Positions 52,945-63,144 of a stretch of 64,000 nt of DNA are shown here, one piece after another. A program made the translations under genes and the position numbers. The first letter of the stretch is position 1; every line of letters begins with the position of its first letter. The DNA is from Desmodus rotundus. Taxonomy: Eukaryota > Chordata > Mammalia > Chiroptera > Phyllostomidae. The notes beneath the pieces are model-generated. The model was not told the DNA's origin. It made no database searches and saw only the letters and a program-made list of their open reading frames with translations. The stretch lies in assembly GCF_022682495.2 (NCBI RefSeq), contig NC_071389.1, forward strand, positions 13,507,199-13,571,198, in the 5' to 3' direction.

Positions 52945-54915
52945 GAAAAATATATTTTATTGCTTATGCTATTACAGTTGTCCCAATTTTTTCCCTTTTG
53001 CCCCACTCGGTCTGGTGCCCGCATTTCCTCCAGCGATCCCCCCTCCTTAGTTCATGTCCATGGGTCGTGCCTGTAAGTTCTTTGGCTTCACATTTCCTAT
53101 ACTGTTCTTACCAATTATGCTTCTTAATCCCTGCACCTTCCCCCTCCCACCCCCACCCCCCCTTCTCCTCCTTCACCCTCCCTGCTGATAACCCTCCAAA
53201 TGATCTCCATATCTGTGATTCTGTTTCTGTTCTGATTATTTGCTTAGTTTGTTTTTTTAGATTCAGTTGTTGATAGTTGTGAATTTGTTACCATGTTAAT
53301 GTTCATAGTCTTGATCTTTATTTTCTTAAATAAGTCCTTTTAACATTTCATGTAATGATGGCTTGGTGATGATGACCTCCTTTAGCTTTATCTTGTCTGG
53401 GAAGAACTTTATCTGCCCTTCCATTCTAAATGATAGCTTTGCTGGAGAGAGGGATCTAGGTTGTAGGTCCTTGCTTTTCATCACTTTGAATACTTCTTGG
53501 CAGTCCCTTCTTGCCTGCAAAGTTTCTTTTGAGGAATCAGCTGACAGTCTTATGGAAAATCCTTGGTAGGTGATTCTCTACTTTTCTCTTGCTGCTTTTA
53601 AGATTTTCTCTTTATCTTTAAACTTTGGCACTTTAATTATGATGTGTCTCAGTGTGGTCCTCTTTGGGTCCAACTTCTTTGGGACTCTCTTTGCTTCTTG
53701 AACTTGTATGTCTATTTCCTTCACTAAATTAGGGAAGTTTTCTTTCACTATTTTTTCAATAAGTTTTCAATTGCTTGCTCTTCCTCTTCTCCTTCTGGTC
53801 TACCTATGATTCAGATGTTGATACATTTGGAGAGGTCCCAGAGGCTCCTTATTCTGTCCTCATTTTTTTAAATTCTTTTTTCTTCTTACTGTTCTGGTTG
53901 AATGCTTATTTCTTCCTTATGTTCCAACTTGTTGATTTGAATCTCAGCTTCATCCCCTCCACTGTTTGTTCCCTGTAGATTTTTCTTTACTTCACTTATG
54001 TAACCGTCCTTTCTCCCTGAGTCTGTTTTATGTGGTTGCCGTCCTCCAGGAGTTCTGTGAGCATCCTGATCACCAGTGTTTTGAGCTCTGCATCTGATAG
54101 GTTGGCTGTCTACATTTCATTTAGCCCTTTCTCTGGAGTTTTGTTCTGTTCTTTCATTTGGGCCGTGTTTCTTTGTCTCCTCAATTTGGCAGCCTCCCTC
54201 TGTTTGTTTCTGTATTGACTCCCTGTCTTAGTGTCAAGGCCTAATGTGGAAAAGGCAGCTGTAAATTACATGGGACGGAGCCTTAATCGCCAGGGTGGGG
54301 CAACCTGCTTCACTGCTTTGTGGCTCTGTGTGGGGGGAGAGCTCCAAGAGGGGATATTGCCACTGCCTGACTTCTGGAGGTTTGCCTGGTACTCACCCAG
54401 TTCCCACTCACTTCCCTCATTCCCCATATGTGACTGGTGCCCTTCCAGATGCTGCCCTGGTGCTGAATTCCAGAGGGGCCGGGTCTGCGTACGTTCTAAG
54501 TCTGTGCGGGCCCTTTAAGTGGGGTATCCTGAAAATCTAGCAGTTTCTTCTGCTGCCCCAACCCCCACTGGTTTTTACAGCCAGAATTTATGGGGATTTA
54601 TGTTCCTGGTGCTGTGCAGTCTGGCCTGGGGCTGGGATTGCTCGCTTCCAAGGTATCCCTCCTGACTTTTATCCACCACCCGTGAATGTGGGATCACCTG
54701 TTCTGTGCCTCTCCTCCAGTCTCCATGTCTCTGTCCTTCCTACCTGTCTGGATGAATGGGACTTCTTCAAGTCCTTGGTTGCTGGACTTCCATACTGCTT
54801 GATTTTCTGACGGTTCCGGGTGTTATTCATTTTGAGGCCCCGCTGTAATTCTTTCTGAGGTTGCATGAGGATGCGAAGTGGGTTTACCTACACCTTCATC
54901 TTGACAGGAAGTCCA
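52945..54915 (-). mobile_element. HAL1 half-LINE, nearly full length
   Basis: On the minus strand the order is a GC-rich 5' leader (from CTTCCTGTCAAGATGAAGGT near 54910), an ORF1-like region, a pyrimidine/purine-rich 3' UTR and an A-rich end (AATAAAATATATTTT). No ORF2 (endonuclease/reverse transcriptase) lies between ORF1 and the 3' end, which defines HAL1. Target duplications GAAACTTTCTTCTTT (52930-52944) and GAGACTTTCTTATCT (54916-54930) flank it and match at 12 of 15 bases. Its length is about 1.97 kb. Confidence 0.85.
53326..53520 (-). pseudogene. HAL1/L1 ORF1 protein, C-terminal remnant
   Basis: The translation contains FKVMKSKDLQPRSLSPAKLS, FRMEGQIKFFPDKIKLKE and LHEMLKGL, the C-terminal domain of L1 ORF1p, an RNA-binding protein of the retrotransposition particle. 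Upstream in the same orientation, but in broken frame (about 53580-53710), come QEAKRVPKKLDPKRTTLRHI and VPKFKDKEKILKAAREK, the RRM/CTD part. Frameshifts and stops make it non-functional. The ATG at 53520 is not a true start. Confidence 0.85.
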
Positions 54916-55549
54916 GAGACTTTCTTATCTTATTCATCATTGGGCCACGAGTGCCTAGCACAGAGTTCGTTACCAGCATGCTCTCAAACCAATGTTTTAT
55001 GAATGGAGGAATGAATGAATACATCGCCCATAAAAATAACTTCCTCCTCAGTCCTAGAAGCTTTTGTAACTCAGCCTGATGCCCCCACAAGGCTCTGGAA
55101 GTAGGAGGAGTGATGACAATACACAGGCTTTCCCATGCATCTAAAACTAGGCAGACCCCAGGATGAGTCTGGACCAGGACAGGGTGGCTCTTCTACCAGG
55201 CAGCCTTGGAAAGGTCTTTGAGTTCACTCCTTTCTTGAGGCAGGACCTAAGGAAGCCATTTAAAGTCAAAAACACCAACTCGTCTCAGAGATGAGAAATC
55301 CCCACTTTGGGGCTGAAAGATTCTTGGGGAGACTCAGGTGGGCCCTGACTCCACTTTGGGAATGCTTCACAGAGACGCACAAATGATTGTATTCACTTGG
55401 AGCCTGGTCTTAGCTTCCCTTCCTGTCTTTCCTTTGTCGTGTTCTCATCTCTGTAGGTGCCTGCTCTGTCCATGTGTGTGTTGGTCTTTTCAAAGCAAGG
55501 AAACCTCAAGGGTTCTTGGTCCCAAGCCCTGAGGCATCGATTATAAATA

Positions 55550-55800
55550 CTAATGATGGTCGTGAGAGTAACAGTTCTCATCTCGGAGCACGCCCAGGGG
55601 CCAGGTGCTGTGCCAGGCTCTGCTGGTTCCTTACTCCATTGCATCTTCCTAACAACTCCTGTGGTAGGTGCTACCATTATCCTCACATGGCAGGTGAGAA
55701 AACCGAAGCTCACAGGAGCAAAGGAATTTCCCGGAAGTCACCCAGCTGGTCGGTGACAGAGCCAGGATTCAAACCTACATGTGAGTTCCTGGCACTTTGC
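55550..55800 (-). repeat. MIR SINE
   Basis: GGCCAGGTGCTGTGCCAGGC, GCTACCATTATCCTCACATG, GAAAACCGAAGCTCACAGGA and AGCCAGGATTCAAACCTACA. Confidence 0.85.
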
Positions 55801-55859
55801 TGTTCTAGGGCGACGCCACGCCCATCAGTCTGCTCGTTTACTCTCTCAGTAGCCATTTA

Positions 55860-56000
55860 CAGAGTGCATGTTGTATTTAGTCTGTTTGATCATTTATTCA
55901 CTCCTTGCATTCAGTAAGTGTCTACTGAGGTCCTACTATGTGCCAGGGCTCTGCTGTAGAGGTTTCCAGGGGAGAGAGGTGTGGGCTGAGCCTGGACGTT
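55860..56000 (-). repeat. L2 3' end fragment
   Basis: ATCATTTATTCACTCCTTGC and TGAGGTCCTACTATGTGCCA match the reverse complement of the L2 tail. Confidence 0.65.
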
Positions 56001-56069
56001 GGCAGAGAGGAAGAGAGATGTTCTCAAGCCACGATGGAGGAACCCCTAGGGCCCAGATGCCCCCACATT

Positions 56070-56165
56070 CCTCAGAAGGTCAGACCTTGGGGTCCTGCAG
56101 CCTGGCAGGTGGGGAACGGCTCCCCTGGGGCATCAGCAATGAGCAGCACACTCAGGAGTCTGGGC
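56070..56165. repeat. Diverged local repeat, copy A
   Basis: Shares GAAGGTC, GGGGTCCTGCAGCCT, GCAGGT, ACGGC and GGCATCA in the same order with 57111-57210. It may be an old local duplication or an unnamed repeat. Confidence 0.5.
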
Positions 56166-56209
56166 GGGCATACTGAGGCATGCTCAAGGGTCAGGAGCCA
56201 ACCCCGATA

Positions 56210-56400
56210 GGCTCTCTTAGTCCTTCCACTTCTATTTTTCACCGCATCACCCCCTGCCTGAGTCTCATTTCTGAAACGGGCTAACCAGATTTAGCTTACC
56301 TGGCTATTCTGAGGCCTCAAAGAGCTCATCTGGGTAGAGGGCCTGGCATGGTAGACCAGACCTAACCCAGTCCGGGCATTTCTGGCATCACATGGCGAGA
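56210..56400 (+). repeat. MIR fragment
   Basis: GAGTCTCATTTCTGAAACGG and GAGGCCTCAAAGAGCTCATC; heavily worn. Confidence 0.45.
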
Positions 56401-56699
56401 TGACCCTTGGGCAGTCAGAGTCAGGAGAAACCGGTCTGAACTCAAGCCCACAGGGCCCAGCAGCCCCTGAGCTGGGAGTGGAAGGCAGGCCCCTCCCCCC
56501 CACACCCAGCCTGGCCTGGAGTCAGACTGAGATTTGATGAGTGATTCATAACCTGACGCTGCAGAAAGTTGGGCCGGGCCGCAGAAGGGCTGCCCAGGGT
56601 TTGTGGTTTTGAATGCAGAGAAGAATTCCCTCTTCGGCTCAGGGTAGGATAACTTACTTGTTGAGAGAGACATTTTCACAAAATAAATCCTTAGAGAAA

Positions 56700-57000
56700 C
56701 CAGGCGCTGAGGCAGGGAGGCCTGGGGAGGGATTATCTAAATAAACCCGTTTTTGAAGCTTCAAGGTCCAAGTGATTTGCCTGAGCCTTTTGTTGCTTCC
56801 TCGTACTCAGCTTGAGGTCCCCGGTGACCCTGAGATCTTTTTCAGTGGTACCGGTGCAGCCAGGCCCTTTCCCACTGGGTGATGTCCCGTCATTTGGTCT
56901 CACTGGAAGTCACCAGAGTAGGCTTCTTCTTTTGGAGAATAGATGTTATAATTAGTGTAATGTACTATATTTAGAAGAGAAGGTTGATATTCATATTTTG
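56700..57000. other. Unique intron stretch
   Basis: No exon or repeat named. AAACCCGTTTTTGAAGCTTC and TGTTATAATTAGTGTAATGT are AT-rich islands of possible regulatory interest. Confidence 0.3.
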
Positions 57001-57110
57001 GTCAGGACAATTCTTCCTTTTGTGGGACTGGCCTGCCCACGGCAGGGCGTTTAGCATGCCTGGCTGTGAAATGCCAGCAGTGCCTCCCATGGTCCTGATG
57101 CCCTGACAGT

Positions 57111-57210
57111 CCTCCGAAGGTCGGACCCGTGGCCCTGGGGTCCTGCAGCCTAGCAGGTTGCAGACGGCACTGCTTTGGCATCACTGTTGAGTGAGTGTGG
57201 TCATGAGTCT
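57111..57210. repeat. Diverged local repeat, copy B
   Basis: Partner of the segment at 56070, about 1.04 kb downstream in the same orientation, with an extra 6-8 bases after GGACC. Confidence 0.5.
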
Positions 57211-57299
57211 AGGTTGCCATCACAATGACCAGTGCCTCCATACTCCTATAAACACCCATGGTGGGGCGGGGGGCATGGTGCCTAGCTGAGACCCCCCAA

Positions 57300-57480
57300 T
57301 CCCGCCTGAGCCTCGCGTCCTGCCACCCTCAACATCTTGCCGCTCCTTGCACGCACCCTACTCTTTCATACCACCCTGCCTTTGCTGCTGCCATTCCCGT
57401 GGCCTGGAATGCCCTTCCCCACAGCTCCATTTTCTCCCCCAGCCCCACCCTTTTCAGCCCCGGAAGCCCCCCATGTAGGG
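57300..57480 (+). repeat. L2 LINE 3' fragment
   Basis: CTGCTGCCATTCCCGTGGCC, TGGAATGCCCTTCCCCACAG. Confidence 0.7.
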
Positions 57481-58300
57481 CATGGCGGCGCCGTGCGGGC
57501 TCCTCCACTCACTGATGTGTGGCCTGGACCCAGCCCCTCTGCCCTTTGAGCCTCAAGCTCCTCATCAGCAAGATGGGGAGCCGAACAGATCCCTCCTCCC
57601 CCGTCGTGAGCCATACGTGTAAACCTCTGAACTTGGTGCCAGTGGAGTGAACACTTCGTCAGTACGAGGCGCCCCTGCCTGGCCAAGCCTTTCCTTTTTG
57701 AAGGCGAGGATTGGCCGCCGGGCGGGTTCACCCTGCTCCCCTGCTTCCACCTCTGCTCCCCATGCCCTGGGCCTCCCCTGCAGTGGTAGAAGGGACAGCC
57801 CCACCCTCAATGGGCTCCTCCTACCCGGCAACACTAGCCCTGCTACGTTGGCAAGGAGGGTGCCATGTGGTCCGGTGGGTGCAAGCTAAAGGTGGACAGA
57901 GGGGGTGGGGCTGGCTTTGGTGACCTGCCCCTCCTCCCCCACCCCCCATCCTGTCATTCCATCTGATTGCCTCCTGAGGCTCTCCTTCCAGCAGCAGCCT
58001 TGGGAGACATCTCCTTTCTCACCCTGGGGCTGCTGGGACTTGTCTCCCTAACCCGACATCTCAAGAGTCCGTCCCCTCCACTTTATCCTCCTTTTAAGTT
58101 AAACTTCTTAAAACCACGTTCCTGGAGCTGTCTGTTTTCCCTCCCCTTCTGACACCTGGCTGCTCTCCCCCTCGCCCCCTGCCCCCCAGTCTCCCTCTTA
58201 TCTAAATCCCAAGGCGTCTTGTCTCTCCTCGGGAGATAAGGGGATTCCCGGTCCCCCACCCTCGCCCCCAGCCCCCAGCAGATACCGTAGTTGCTCCTTA
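57480..58300. other. Mostly unique, C-rich intron stretch
   Basis: No exon seen. A MIR scrap is near 57546-57595 (GAGCCTCAAGCTCCTCATCA). Confidence 0.4.
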
Positions 58301-58304
58301 GGCG

Positions 58305-58380
58305 CCCATTGCCGGACACTGAGGATAGTGCCTGGCACATAGTAGGCACTTAAATACTTGTTGAGGGAGTGAATGGACTG
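58305..58380 (+). repeat. MIR/L2 3' tail
   Basis: AGTGCCTGGCACATAGTAGG followed by CACTTAAATACTTGTTGAG. Confidence 0.7.
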
Positions 58381-58509
58381 GGGAGGGTCTGTGCCTCCCG
58401 TGCGTGTGGAGATTGGAGTGGAAAACCTCCGGGAGGGCAGGACGCATTCGCTCTGACAGCCTGGTTTTCTTCCCAGCAAGAAAACTGTCAGCTTCCCGCT
58501 CTGGCTCCG

Positions 58510-58720
58510 GCTCAGTGTGACAATACTCACAAGGATGACAAGAGTAGTTAACCCGCACGAGAGTGTAAAACTGCCACACCTCCTTTGCCCATCTCCGCGG
58601 TGGGCTCTGGTGGGCTCTGGTAGCTCCCTGGTTTAGAGATGAGAAAGCTGAAGCTCCGCGTGGTTGCGGCAGCTGCCCCCAGCAGGGAAGTGGTAGAGTT
58701 GGGATGTGAACTTGGCCTGG
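58510..58720 (-). repeat. MIR fragment
   Basis: TTTAGAGATGAGAAAGCTGA, AGCTCCGCG and GAGTTGGGATGTGAACTTGG; a tandem TGGTGGGCTC pair lies within it at about 58600-58620. Confidence 0.65.
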
Positions 58721-58764
58721 GCCTCCAAGGCCATGCATACCACCCCCACCCCACAGCTCTTCAC

Positions 58765-58870
58765 CATTTTATTTTCCTTGCAAATGTGTCCTGGTGCAGA
58801 TGGAAAGCTGAGGCTCAGAGAGAAGGACTTGCCCAAAGCCCCTGGATGAATGGGTGGGAAAGTGGGGGGC
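58765..58870 (-). repeat. MIR core
   Basis: GATGGAAAGCTGAGGCTCAG then AGAGAAGGACTTGCCCAAAG. Confidence 0.65.
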
Positions 58871-59489
58871 CACACCAGGGCCAGACCCAGGTCCCCTGTT
58901 CGTGGGCTCACATGCATCACCCTTCTGGCCCGTATGAGCTAGGGGCTCTCATGCTTTTGAAAGCTTGGCTCGGTCAAGGCAGAGTCACTAATGTCAGGAC
59001 TGCCCAGCTGTGATATAGGAGGACTCCCAGGACAAGACAGGCTGGAGACAGACAGCACTTTGCACGCAGGGTAGGCGTAGGACTAGCCAGGGGTAATGGA
59101 GGGAATGTCGGTGGACGGGGTTGGGGGTTCAGCTGGGGGCTGGAGCTCCATGCAGTGCTCCTGGCTCCTCGGCCTCACCCAGATGGGAAGGAGAACGGGC
59201 TTCATCGACTCTGTTCCTTGTGCTTTGATGTTGCTTTTCCGGGCAGGGAAGTCCAACCCCCAGACTTGCCCAGGAGCCCCATTCCATGGGCACTTCCACA
59301 TCAGCGGCACTCCCGTGGTCGTTCAGTCACCACCATGCCTTTACTGGGCAGCCCTCCGTGCTGGGCATCGGACTCTTGGGGGTGCATTGGCTGTTAACTG
59401 TCACATCAACGCAGGGCTGAACAAGGCCCGGGCCCTCCCCAGTGTCCTAAGGGCCGCTGACCTCCAATACCAGGAGGCACCATTCACAT

Positions 59490-59655
59490 ACACTTGCTTC
59501 CTGTGAGACCCAGACCCAGGCACTTTTCCCTCAGCCTCAGTTTCCTCCTCTGTATAATGGGATGGTCATTGCAGCTTCATCATACATTTGGGGTGATTAA
59601 AGGAGATGAAGAAAAACTCCGAGTAAAGTGCCTGGCATGCGGTAGGCCTCTTCCC
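59490..59655 (+). repeat. MIR fragment
   Basis: CAGCCTCAGTTTCCTCCTCT, GTATAATGGGATGGTCATTG and AAGTGCCTGGCATGCGGTAG. Confidence 0.8.
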
Positions 59656-59959
59656 GCACGCCCACACGCGGCGATTCCACCTGCTTCTGGACTGCAGTCG
59701 CTGGATTCCGAGTCAGGAAGCCTGGCCTGGTGTCCAAGGCAGCCATTCACGGAGCCACACTTCTCTGAACCCCCAAATGGCACATAGGAGGCCTGACAAA
59801 GGGTCTGTCACTGATCTGTGAATTTTTTTGATGGAAATCACCCAACAGTATTAAAAAGATTGAAATCACATTTTATTACTAACGCAATAAATCACTTTGA
59901 TCCAGAATAATAAAATCACTTCACATCATGATTTCCCTAAGAAACAGATTGGGGCGATA

Positions 59960-60545
59960 ATGTGAATAAAATCAGTTATATAACTCCTTTGGAAAACAGT
60001 TTTGCAATTTCTAATAAAGCTAAATGTACGCCTACCCACCGGCCCAGCAGCTCCACTCCCCGGTTAGTATTTACTTAAATGCATGAGCGCGCCTGCTCAC
60101 CGAGGCAGGTGCTAGACTAGAACGGAGTGTTCGTAGAAGCGCTGCTCATAATAGCCCCAGACTGGAAAACCCCCAAATGCCCATCCATAAAGCAACTAAA
60201 CTGGTGGACTCACACAGTGGAATACCACACAGCAGTAAAAAAAGAACAAACTGCTGGTAACACAAAGCATCATGGGTACATCTCGAAAGCATCACACAGA
60301 GGGCTAGAGACCAGTCACCAAAGATCACCGAACGATTTCATTTCTAGAAACTTCAAAGGCAGGCAAAACTAACCCACAGTGATGGACGTCAGGATGGCGA
60401 ATGCACGGGAAGGCAGGGAAGGAGGCAAGGAACTTTCCGGGGAGTAGTTTATAGGGGGATGGTCATTTGGGAGACTCATCGAGCTGCACACTGAAGCTCT
60501 GTGTCCTTCACTGTCTGTACGTTGTACCTTAGTTAAAAAATAAAG
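59960..60545 (+). mobile_element. L1 LINE 3' end (L1M type)
   Basis: TTTGGAAAACAGTTTTGCAA, CTCATAATAGCCCCAGACTG, AGTGGAATACCACACAGCAG, AATGCACGGGAAGGCAGGG and the end GTACCTTAGTTAAAAAATAA follow the standard L1 3' UTR order. It includes the last ORF2 wording and explains the open frame at 60127-60372. Confidence 0.9.
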
Positions 60546-60546
60546 G

Positions 60547-60745
60547 GTTCAAACCACACCCCTGCCTACTCTCTGATAGTGTGACTTTGGGCCAGTGGCT
60601 TCACCTCTCTGAGTCTCAACTTCCTTCGTCTGTGGGGCAAACCCTACATCAGGGGGCTGTAAGAATTTAAAGAGGTAATCACAGTCAGTACAGGAGCCTG
60701 GCATTCTGCGGGCACTCGGCGGCAGGGACCCATGTTGATGTTGCC
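60547..60745 (+). repeat. MIR SINE
   Basis: GTGTGACTTTGGGCCAGTGG, CTCAACTTCCTTCGTCTGTG and AATTTAAAGAGGTAATCACA, directly after the L1 tail. Confidence 0.75.
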
Positions 60746-61029
60746 CAGCGGGGCCCAGGCTGGGCCTCAGACAGATCAGCAGTGCAGGAGGAGCCTGGAG
60801 TCTGCCCATGGTTGTGACCAGTGCGTCTAGCTGGCGCTCCTCTGGTTTCTGTGATAATCTCCAGCTTATTTTTCAAAGCTTGCCCCTGTGCCCCTCCACA
60901 TCCCGCAACCAGCTGGCAAAGTGGGGAAACAGCAGGATTGGTTTAACTTCTCCATGTGCCACAAGGCTCGGTGAGGAAGACCTGCGACCACTTAGTGGTC
61001 ACCTCGGTTCTGATCAAAATCCAGTAAGG

Positions 61030-61420
61030 ACCCAGTGCCCGCGCTGTGCACCACGCCCTGGGCCAGGGTGTGGCGGTGGGAAGGCCGTGCTAGGTGCCTG
61101 CCCTCGAGGAACTTAGAGGCTGATAGCAGAACAGACAGGCATCAAAGAACCTCACATACATGGGACAACCACATCGTAGACAACTTCTTCAGAAGAAGTT
61201 GTTAAGGGATGGTGGGATCTGGTAGGGAGGCCAGGGAAGGCTTCCTGGAGGAAGTGACACACGTGCAGCCTGAAAGATGAGTTGGGAGTTGATCGGGCTC
61301 AAAGGGAAGGGACTGTGCACCAACAAGGGGGAATAGCTTGGGCAAAAACTCAGCAAGAGTGTGGATTCCTGGTGGCTGAAAGGAACTAGAGTGGCTGGAA
61401 CGGAGAGGTGGGAGGGAGTG
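61030..61420 (-). repeat. L2 LINE fragment
   Basis: TGCCCTCGAGGAACTTAGAG, AAGGCTTCCTGGAGGAAGTG and AGCCTGAAAGATGAGTTGGG are reverse L2. A near-perfect palindrome at 61180-61202 sits within it. Confidence 0.8.
61180..61202. repeat. Short inverted repeat (11-base arms)
   Basis: Arms ACAACTTCTTC and GAAGAAGTTGT are separated by a single A. It would form a tight hairpin or cruciform. Confidence 0.9.
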
Positions 61421-61644
61421 GGGTGAGGCTGAGAGGCCTGTGGGCTTCCAGTCAAGCCCCACCCCGCATGTCCTCACACGTGGAGCAACAGAAAGCCAGC
61501 CGTTCCAGGGGAGAGAGGAGACAATGAAACTGGCCTTTCGTGAAGGACACCAAAGCCTCCTGATTGACCAGGTGGGCCATGCTAGGCCCTTTGGCCACAC
61601 TCCTCCTTCTGACCCCCTCCCGCAAGGGGGTCTCACTCCCACTT

Positions 61645-61760
61645 TTTAAGACGGAGAAGTCAGGTCAGGAAGGTGTTAAGTGCTTTCGTCTCGGCCTTCC
61701 AGCGAGGGAGTGAGGGAGTAGAGGAGCTGGGATCCAAACCCAGCTCTGTCTGAGGCCACG
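61645..61760 (-). repeat. MIR core
   Basis: CTTTTTAAGACGGAGAAGTC and GGATCCAAACCCAGCTCTGT. Confidence 0.6.
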
Positions 61761-61939
61761 TCCACACACGTCCCACTGCGCCTTCTGGTCTACGACCGCC
61801 TCGGGGTGCAAATCCCTTTCCTTCTCAGCACTGCTCCTCTCCTTTCTGGAAGTGGGTTAGGACCTTCCCCCTCCCTCGTATGGGATGTTGCCAGATAAGA
61901 TGAAAAAAGGATGACAAGACAGCCAGTCAGAGTGGGTGA

Positions 61940-62075
61940 GCCCCTTAATCCAAGCCTCTTAGTTTACAGAAGGGGAAACTGAGGTGCAGAGATGAGGACT
62001 GGCTGGCCCCAGATCACACAGCCAGTTAGAGGCACGGCTCGGATTGAAACGCGGGCCTCTGCACCAGCCGCTTCA
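61940..62075 (-). repeat. MIR core
   Basis: TTACAGAAGGGGAAACTGAG, AGATCACACAGCCAGTTAGA and GGATTGAAACGCGGGCCTCT. Confidence 0.8.
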
Positions 62076-62227
62076 TGCCAGGGGTGTAGGTAGAGCAGTG
62101 GACGGGGCAGAACTAACTGCCTTTTGCTCCAACCTTGGTCACTGGACTGGGGCCCCAGTGAGGCAGGCTGGCATCTGTCCGTTGTGGGTAGAGTGGCTGT
62201 GGACCATAGCTAGGCCCAGGCCAGGAT

Positions 62228-62395
62228 AATTGTATTAATAAACAGCTAAAACGTATTAAGTCTTTTCTATGTGCCAGAGTCTGTGCTAAGTGCTTTTGCT
62301 GAATTAAATTATTTAGTCCTTGACACTGTTTCCCTGGCGATGAAGGGACTTGCCTGAGGTCAGACTCCAGCAAGGCCTGCAAGCGAGCGAGGGAG
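62228..62395 (-). repeat. MIR fragment
   Basis: TTTTCTATGTGCCAGAGTCT, GTGCTAAGTGCTTTTGCTGA and CTTGCCTGAGGTCAGACTCC. Confidence 0.75.
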
Positions 62396-62741
62396 CGAGC
62401 ACAGGACCACCAGGCTCTTCCAGGGGCTCTTTGTCATGCTAGGAGCTCCTCCAAACCCCACCTGCCAGGGGCTAGGGGCCAGGGGCAGGGCTCTGAGATG
62501 ACTCACCCAGCCGGAGGGGCAAAGCAAACACCTTGGGTGCCTGCGGCCTGTGAGCTGGCATTGCCAGACCCCCAGTCATCGGGACCTTTGTCAGCACGGG
62601 CGGCCTGTGGGGGAGCTGTCCGGATTCCGCTGCCACCCGGGCGTGACCTGTCTCGTCACCTGGGATGAACCTGTTTTCTTTTGTCAGCGCTGTGAGCCCT
62701 AGAACCCGCCGTGCCATGGAGCTGAGCCAGTCTGCAAGAGG

Positions 62742-62777
62742 GGTAGGACAGGGATGTTGGTAGGACAGGGACGTTGG
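62742..62777. repeat. Two-copy 17-base tandem repeat
   Basis: GTAGGACAGGGATGTTG is followed at once by GTAGGACAGGGACGTTG, one difference. Confidence 0.85.
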
Positions 62778-62924
62778 CAGGCCCTGCTCTGCCACGGACG
62801 TGCTGGGTACCTTCGGGCAAGCCGCTTCACCTGGCTGTGCCTCTGTTACATCATTTGGCCACTGAAGACAATGACGCCCACCTGGGAGCGTTGTGCAAGT
62901 CCGATGACAAAGCAGATGCAAAGG

Positions 62925-63140
62925 GCTGGCAGAGTGGCGCAGCGGGTGTGACTCCAGAGCCAAATTTCCCAGCTAAAACCCTGCTGGCCACTTGATCAAG
63001 TTACTGATCTGCTCTTGCTGCAGTTCCCCATCTGTAAAATGGGGAAATAAATCTTCTCCGTTTCACTGTGAACATTCAACACGTTTTTTACACATTCAGG
63101 TCTCAGTGTCTGGCATCGAGTAAGTGCTCGGTGAGTTGTG
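62925..63140 (+). repeat. MIR SINE
   Basis: GATCAAGTTACTGATCTGCT, CAGTTCCCCATCTGTAAAAT, GTCTGGCATCGAGTAAGTGC. Confidence 0.8.
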
Positions 63141-63144
63141 ACTG

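Larger units (their letters stand above)
51880..55025 (+). repeat. L2 LINE 3' end split by a mariner and a HAL1
   Basis: Three arms read as one L2 end: 51880-52239 (TGGAATGATTGCCTTTCGCT, CATCCTCCAAGACCCATTTC), 52812-52944 (TCCTGCTCTGTGCCCACCC, CTGGGATGTAGAAACTTTCT) and 54916-55025 (CATCATTGGGCCACGAGTGC, CTAGCACAGAGTTCG, GGAGGAATGAATGAAT). The middle arm is poorly conserved; the outer arms are clear. Confidence 0.75.

Noticed and set aside
60127..60372. Open frame that looks protein-like (WKTPKCPSI, VEYHTAVKKE)
   Set aside because: The wording comes from the L1 3' end, not from a host gene.
61180..61202. Heat-shock element reading of the TTC/GAA palindrome
   Set aside because: The spacing between TTC and GAA units is not the two-base spacing an HSE needs.
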